Assembly (NCBI GenBank): GCA_900549085.1 | Contig: URMO01000028.1 | Coordinates: forward strand, 1 to 22,983 | DNA length: 22,983 nucleotides | DNA from: an uncultured Collinsella sp. | GTDB taxonomy: Bacteria; Actinomycetota; Coriobacteriia; Coriobacteriales; Coriobacteriaceae | Direction: 5' to 3' | Shown: one piece after another, positions 20,168 to 22,983 of the stretch | Layout: each line of letters begins with the position of its first letter | Numbering within the stretch: position 1 is the first letter of the stretch | The notes under the pieces: generated by a model | Databases searched by the model: none | What the model was told of the DNA's origin: nothing | What the model saw: only the letters and a program-made list of their open reading frames with translations | Position numbers and translations under genes: made by a program

Positions 20168-22345
20168 CTAGGGGAGGAGCTTCATCGCGGCGTCGTGGGC
20201 GGCGTGCTCGTAAGTGTCGTCGAGGGGCTTGAGCGGCAGCAGAGCGGTGGCCTGTGCATCGCCACGGCGCTCGAGAGCGTGGGCGATGAGCCAGTCGGCG
20301 AGCTCGGGGTTCTTGGGCAGTGCCGGTCCGTGTAGGTACGTGCCGATGACGCCCTTGTAGATGATGCCCTCAAAGCCATCGTCGCCGTTGTTACCGGTAC
20401 CCGTGACGACGGACGTTCCGAGCGGCGTGGCCTCTGCATCGAGCAGGGTGCGGCCGCCGTGGTTCTCGAATCCCACAAAGGGCTCGGGTGCCAGGTCGGT
20501 CTTGACGGCGACGTTGCCGATCAGGCGATCGGAGCCGCGCACGGTCTCGGCGGCAATGACGCCCAGGCCCTCGATGCGATTCTCGCCCATATAGTACGAA
20601 CGGCCGAGCAGCTGATAGCTGCCACAGATAGCGAGCAGCGAGCCGCCATCCTCAACATAAGCCGCGACCTTGTCTTTTTGAGCGAACAGCTCGTGTGCCA
20701 CGGCCAGCTGGTCGCGGTCGGAGCCGCCGCCCATCATGACGATGTCGGCGTCGGTGAGATCGAGCGTCTCGCCCATGCGGACCTCGTCCACGCGCGCGGG
20801 AATGCCGCGCCAAGCGCAGCGACGCTCGAGCGCGATAACATTGCCGCCGTCGCCGTAGAGGTTGAGGGCATCGGGATACAGGTAGACGATGCGCAGCGGG
20901 CGCGAAAGCTCGACTGGCGCGATGCCGACAGGAAGAGCGCTGCCGTCGGCACGGGCTACGGCGCGCTCGGAAACAGCGTCGGCGGTGGCGTCCTTCAGTC
21001 CGTCGAGCTCCTTGACCAGCGGCGGGAAGGCCGTGTAGTTGGCGACTGCGTAGAAGGTGTCATCGGCGGCCTCGTCTGCCACGGCGCCAATTGCCTGCGC
21101 GACGTCCGAGATAATCGCGGCATCGATGCCGGCGTACTTGAGGCGTACCTGCATGTCGTGTGCACGCGTGCCTCCGGCAAAGGCGACAAGACCCGGCGTG
21201 TCGGCGATGCGCTCAAAGTCGACGTCGTAGATCCACGATACATCGTGGCCGTCGGCATCGTTGTCGTTGAGGAAGAAAGCGCAGAGTCTGCCGCCTGCAG
21301 TCTTGATGGACTGGATTTGTCGATCGAAGCCCACGGGATTTTTGGCCAGGTTTGCCTCGACGGTGCGGCCGGCAACGTTCCAGCGGCCCATGCGTCCGCC
21401 GGCAGGGATGTAGGCATCGAGCGCGGGCTGTAGATGCGCCGCGTCCACGCCCAGCTCGCGCGCCGCAAAGAAGGCGGCGGCAACGTTATAGACCATGTAT
21501 AGGCCGTTGTAGCGCGTGGCGATGTGCGTTGCGGGTGCGTTGGTATCGGGTCCAAAGTTCAGGTCAAAGCCGTAGCCGCTGCAGGTGAGCTCAACGCCTG
21601 TCACGCGACGGACAAGCGCAGGGCGTGCCCAACCGCACGAGGGGCAATGGTAGGCGCCGAGCTGGCCGTATTGCACATAGTCATACTCCAGCGGCGCGTT
21701 GCACTGCGAGCAAAAACGCGAGTCGCTAATGCGATCAGACTCGGTGCCCGTGGCGCCGTCGATGCCAAAGGCGATGCTTGCATTGGGAACGCGCGCGGCG
21801 ATCGCGGCACACAGCGGGTCGTCGGCGTTATAGATGAGCGTCGTTGTCGGCGAAAGCTCCAGCGCGTGGGCGATGACGTCCTGGGTGTGGTCGATCTCGC
21901 CGTAGCGGTCCAGCTGGTCGCGGAACAGGTTGAGCAGCACAAAGTAGGTTGGCTTGAGCTTGGGCAGGACGCGCACCGTGTAGAGCTCGTCGCACTCAAA
22001 GACGCCTACGCGCTTGCTGCTGGCGGTTCGCTTAAGGTTGCCACGCGCCTCGAGCAGGGCACCAACCACGCCCGGCTCCATGTTGTTTCCGGCACGGTTG
22101 CATACCACGGTGGCGCCGCTGGCGGCAACGGCATCGGCGATGAGGTTGGAGGTGGTGGTCTTGCCGTTGGTGCCGGTGATCACCACGCTGCGGTCGACAA
22201 GGCCCGCGAGGTCGCTTAGCAGCTCGGGGTCGATCTTCATGGCGATACGGCCGGGGAGTACGCCGCCCTGGCGCTTAAGGACGGAGCGCAGTCCCCAGCG
22301 GGCGATATCGCTCGAGGTGCAGGCGAGAGATGAGCGGAAGTTCAT
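20168..22345 (-). CDS. murT-gatD: lipid II isoglutaminyl synthase, MurT-GatD fusion
   Basis: This 725-residue protein combines both subunits of the complex that amidates the alpha-carboxyl of D-glutamate in the peptidoglycan stem peptide. Residues 1 to about 480 are MurT: the Mur ligase P-loop GTNGKTT at 58-64, a zinc ribbon with cysteines 212, 215, 234 and 237, and the DUF1727-like C-terminal domain with DVSWIYDVDFE near 370. From about 482 a GatD-type class I glutaminase follows (RIVYLYPDALNLYGDGGN), with nucleophile C574 in AICGSYQLLG and H672 in GTYLHGP. In Staphylococcus aureus and pneumococci these are two proteins. No stop or frameshift separates them here. Linker 430-480 is Ala/Asp-rich. 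TTAGGAA precedes ATG. It is 45 bases after the preceding gene and probably cotranscribed with it. Confidence 0.9.
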   Translation of the reverse strand: MNFRSSLACTSSDIARWGLRSVLKRQGGVLPGRIAMKIDPELLSDLAGLVDRSVVITGTNGKTTTSNLIADAVAASGATVVCNRAGNNMEPGVVGALLEARGNLKRTASSKRVGVFECDELYTVRVLPKLKPTYFVLLNLFRDQLDRYGEIDHTQDVIAHALELSPTTTLIYNADDPLCAAIAARVPNASIAFGIDGATGTESDRISDSRFCSQCNAPLEYDYVQYGQLGAYHCPSCGWARPALVRRVTGVELTCSGYGFDLNFGPDTNAPATHIATRYNGLYMVYNVAAAFFAARELGVDAAHLQPALDAYIPAGGRMGRWNVAGRTVEANLAKNPVGFDRQIQSIKTAGGRLCAFFLNDNDADGHDVSWIYDVDFERIADTPGLVAFAGGTRAHDMQVRLKYAGIDAAIISDVAQAIGAVADEAADDTFYAVANYTAFPPLVKELDGLKDATADAVSERAVARADGSALPVGIAPVELSRPLRIVYLYPDALNLYGDGGNVIALERRCAWRGIPARVDEVRMGETLDLTDADIVMMGGGSDRDQLAVAHELFAQKDKVAAYVEDGGSLLAICGSYQLLGRSYYMGENRIEGLGVIAAETVRGSDRLIGNVAVKTDLAPEPFVGFENHGGRTLLDAEATPLGTSVVTGTGNNGDDGFEGIIYKGVIGTYLHGPALPKNPELADWLIAHALERRGDAQATALLPLKPLDDTYEHAAHDAAMKLLP

Positions 22346-22390
22346 GAAGCCGTTCCTAACGTGAATGACATGGTCGTGACGTTTGTGCCG

Positions 22391-22983
22391 TTAAAAGCCG
22401 TAGCGGCGCGCAAATTCCTGGGCAAGCTGCGATACGTCTTCGCAAGCGCTGGCCCAGGGGGCAAAGTCGGGAGTATCCGAGATGATGCCGTCGGCCTCCC
22501 AAACTGCCTGATGCGAAAGGTCCCAGGGGTCGTGCGGTTCGGGCCGGCAGGGAAGGTACGGCGTCTGATACATGGGGTTCAGCAAAAAGAACGCGCCGCC
22601 CTCGCAGCGGTTGGCAAACTCACGCAGCGCGCGTGTCGCCGGGCGCATCTTGTTCGTTTTGAACAGCAAGATCGTGCGGGCGAGCAGGTACCAGGGGGAG
22701 TTCTCGAGGGTATCGGCCCCCATCTGCTCCTCGAGCTGGTGGGCCAGGGCAAAAAAGCCGTCCTCGTCTTCTAGGCGAGCGAGGGCGAGTAGCACGGTGC
22801 CTGCAGCTCGGGTGGGATAGCCTTCCGCCTTAAGGACGCGGCGGGCGTAGTTGGCGGCAGCACGGTAGCGAGCGCTCGCCATGCACAGCTGCGAGATGGC
22901 CTCGAGCGTGTGGAGCCACCCGATAAGAGCCGGCTCGCTTACGGTGAGATCGGCCGCCGTCACGCCGTCTGCCAGCACCTTGT
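22391..22983 (-). CDS. hypothetical protein, TPR-like, partial
   Basis: The C-terminal 195 or more residues of a protein whose 5' part lies beyond the window; the frame remains open to the last base. The first two thirds are alanine-rich helices (ARYRAAANYARRVLKAEG, AAGTVLLALARLED, YLLARTILLFKTNKMRPATRALREF) like tetratricopeptide-type helical repeats. The end is a proline/tryptophan-rich segment (YLPCRPEPHDPWDLSHQAVWEADG) followed by a short acidic helix. I do not recognise the family. It precedes murT-gatD by 45 bases on the same strand, so a link to the cell wall is possible but unproven. Confidence 0.7.
   Translation of the reverse strand, partial: KVLADGVTAADLTVSEPALIGWLHTLEAISQLCMASARYRAAANYARRVLKAEGYPTRAAGTVLLALARLEDEDGFFALAHQLEEQMGADTLENSPWYLLARTILLFKTNKMRPATRALREFANRCEGGAFFLLNPMYQTPYLPCRPEPHDPWDLSHQAVWEADGIISDTPDFAPWASACEDVSQLAQEFARRYGF

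Overview
The window looks like a chromosomal segment of a high-GC Gram-positive gut actinobacterium of the class Coriobacteriia, most likely Collinsella or a close relative. This is inference from protein character and GC-rich codon use: a type III glutamine synthetase, a methionine synthase without its activation domain, a UPF0210 protein, a flavodoxin-ferredoxin fusion, and a lipid II amidation enzyme that combines MurT and GatD. No database search was run, so the genus is a judgement.

Layout. Positions 1-313 hold the possible tail of an upstream gene and GC-rich stem-loops. A plus-strand block follows: a patatin-like lipase (314-1192), rplM-rpsI with a promoter, leader hairpin and terminator (1256-2265), glmM (2315-3652), a stand-alone glucose-type PTS EIIA (3724-4221) and nagB (4494-5222). 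glmM and nagB sit on either side of the amino-sugar branch point between cell wall synthesis and glycolysis, and EIIA links sugar uptake to regulation. A 450-bp regulatory gap precedes a 998-residue regulator (5673-8669) with a STAND/MalT-like ATPase at the N-terminus and a SARP-type winged helix plus BTAD at the C-terminus.

A minus-strand block follows: yhbY, a SAM methyltransferase, a 134-bp perfect inverted-repeat element, a UPF0210 protein, and the methionine operon metF / activation-domain gene / metH (transcribed 16092 to 11864). The three methionine genes supply methyl-tetrahydrofolate, use it to methylate homocysteine, and reactivate the cobalamin enzyme. Divergent from metF is the type III glutamine synthetase (16520-18607), then a flavodoxin/2[4Fe-4S] protein (18791-19552).

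From 19553 to 20167 the DNA is non-coding apart from tRNA-Glu(UUC). It contains tandem terminators, short direct repeats, a duplicated inverted-repeat unit and a REP-like hairpin. The window ends with a minus-strand murT-gatD fusion (20168-22345) and the C-terminal part of a repeat-rich hypothetical protein running off the end.

No CRISPR array, phage, transposase or integrase was seen. The most unusual items are the reversed-order STAND-SARP regulator, the MurT-GatD fusion, the 134-bp inverted repeat, the repeat patch beside tRNA-Glu and an intrinsic terminator placed directly before the methyltransferase ribosome binding site.
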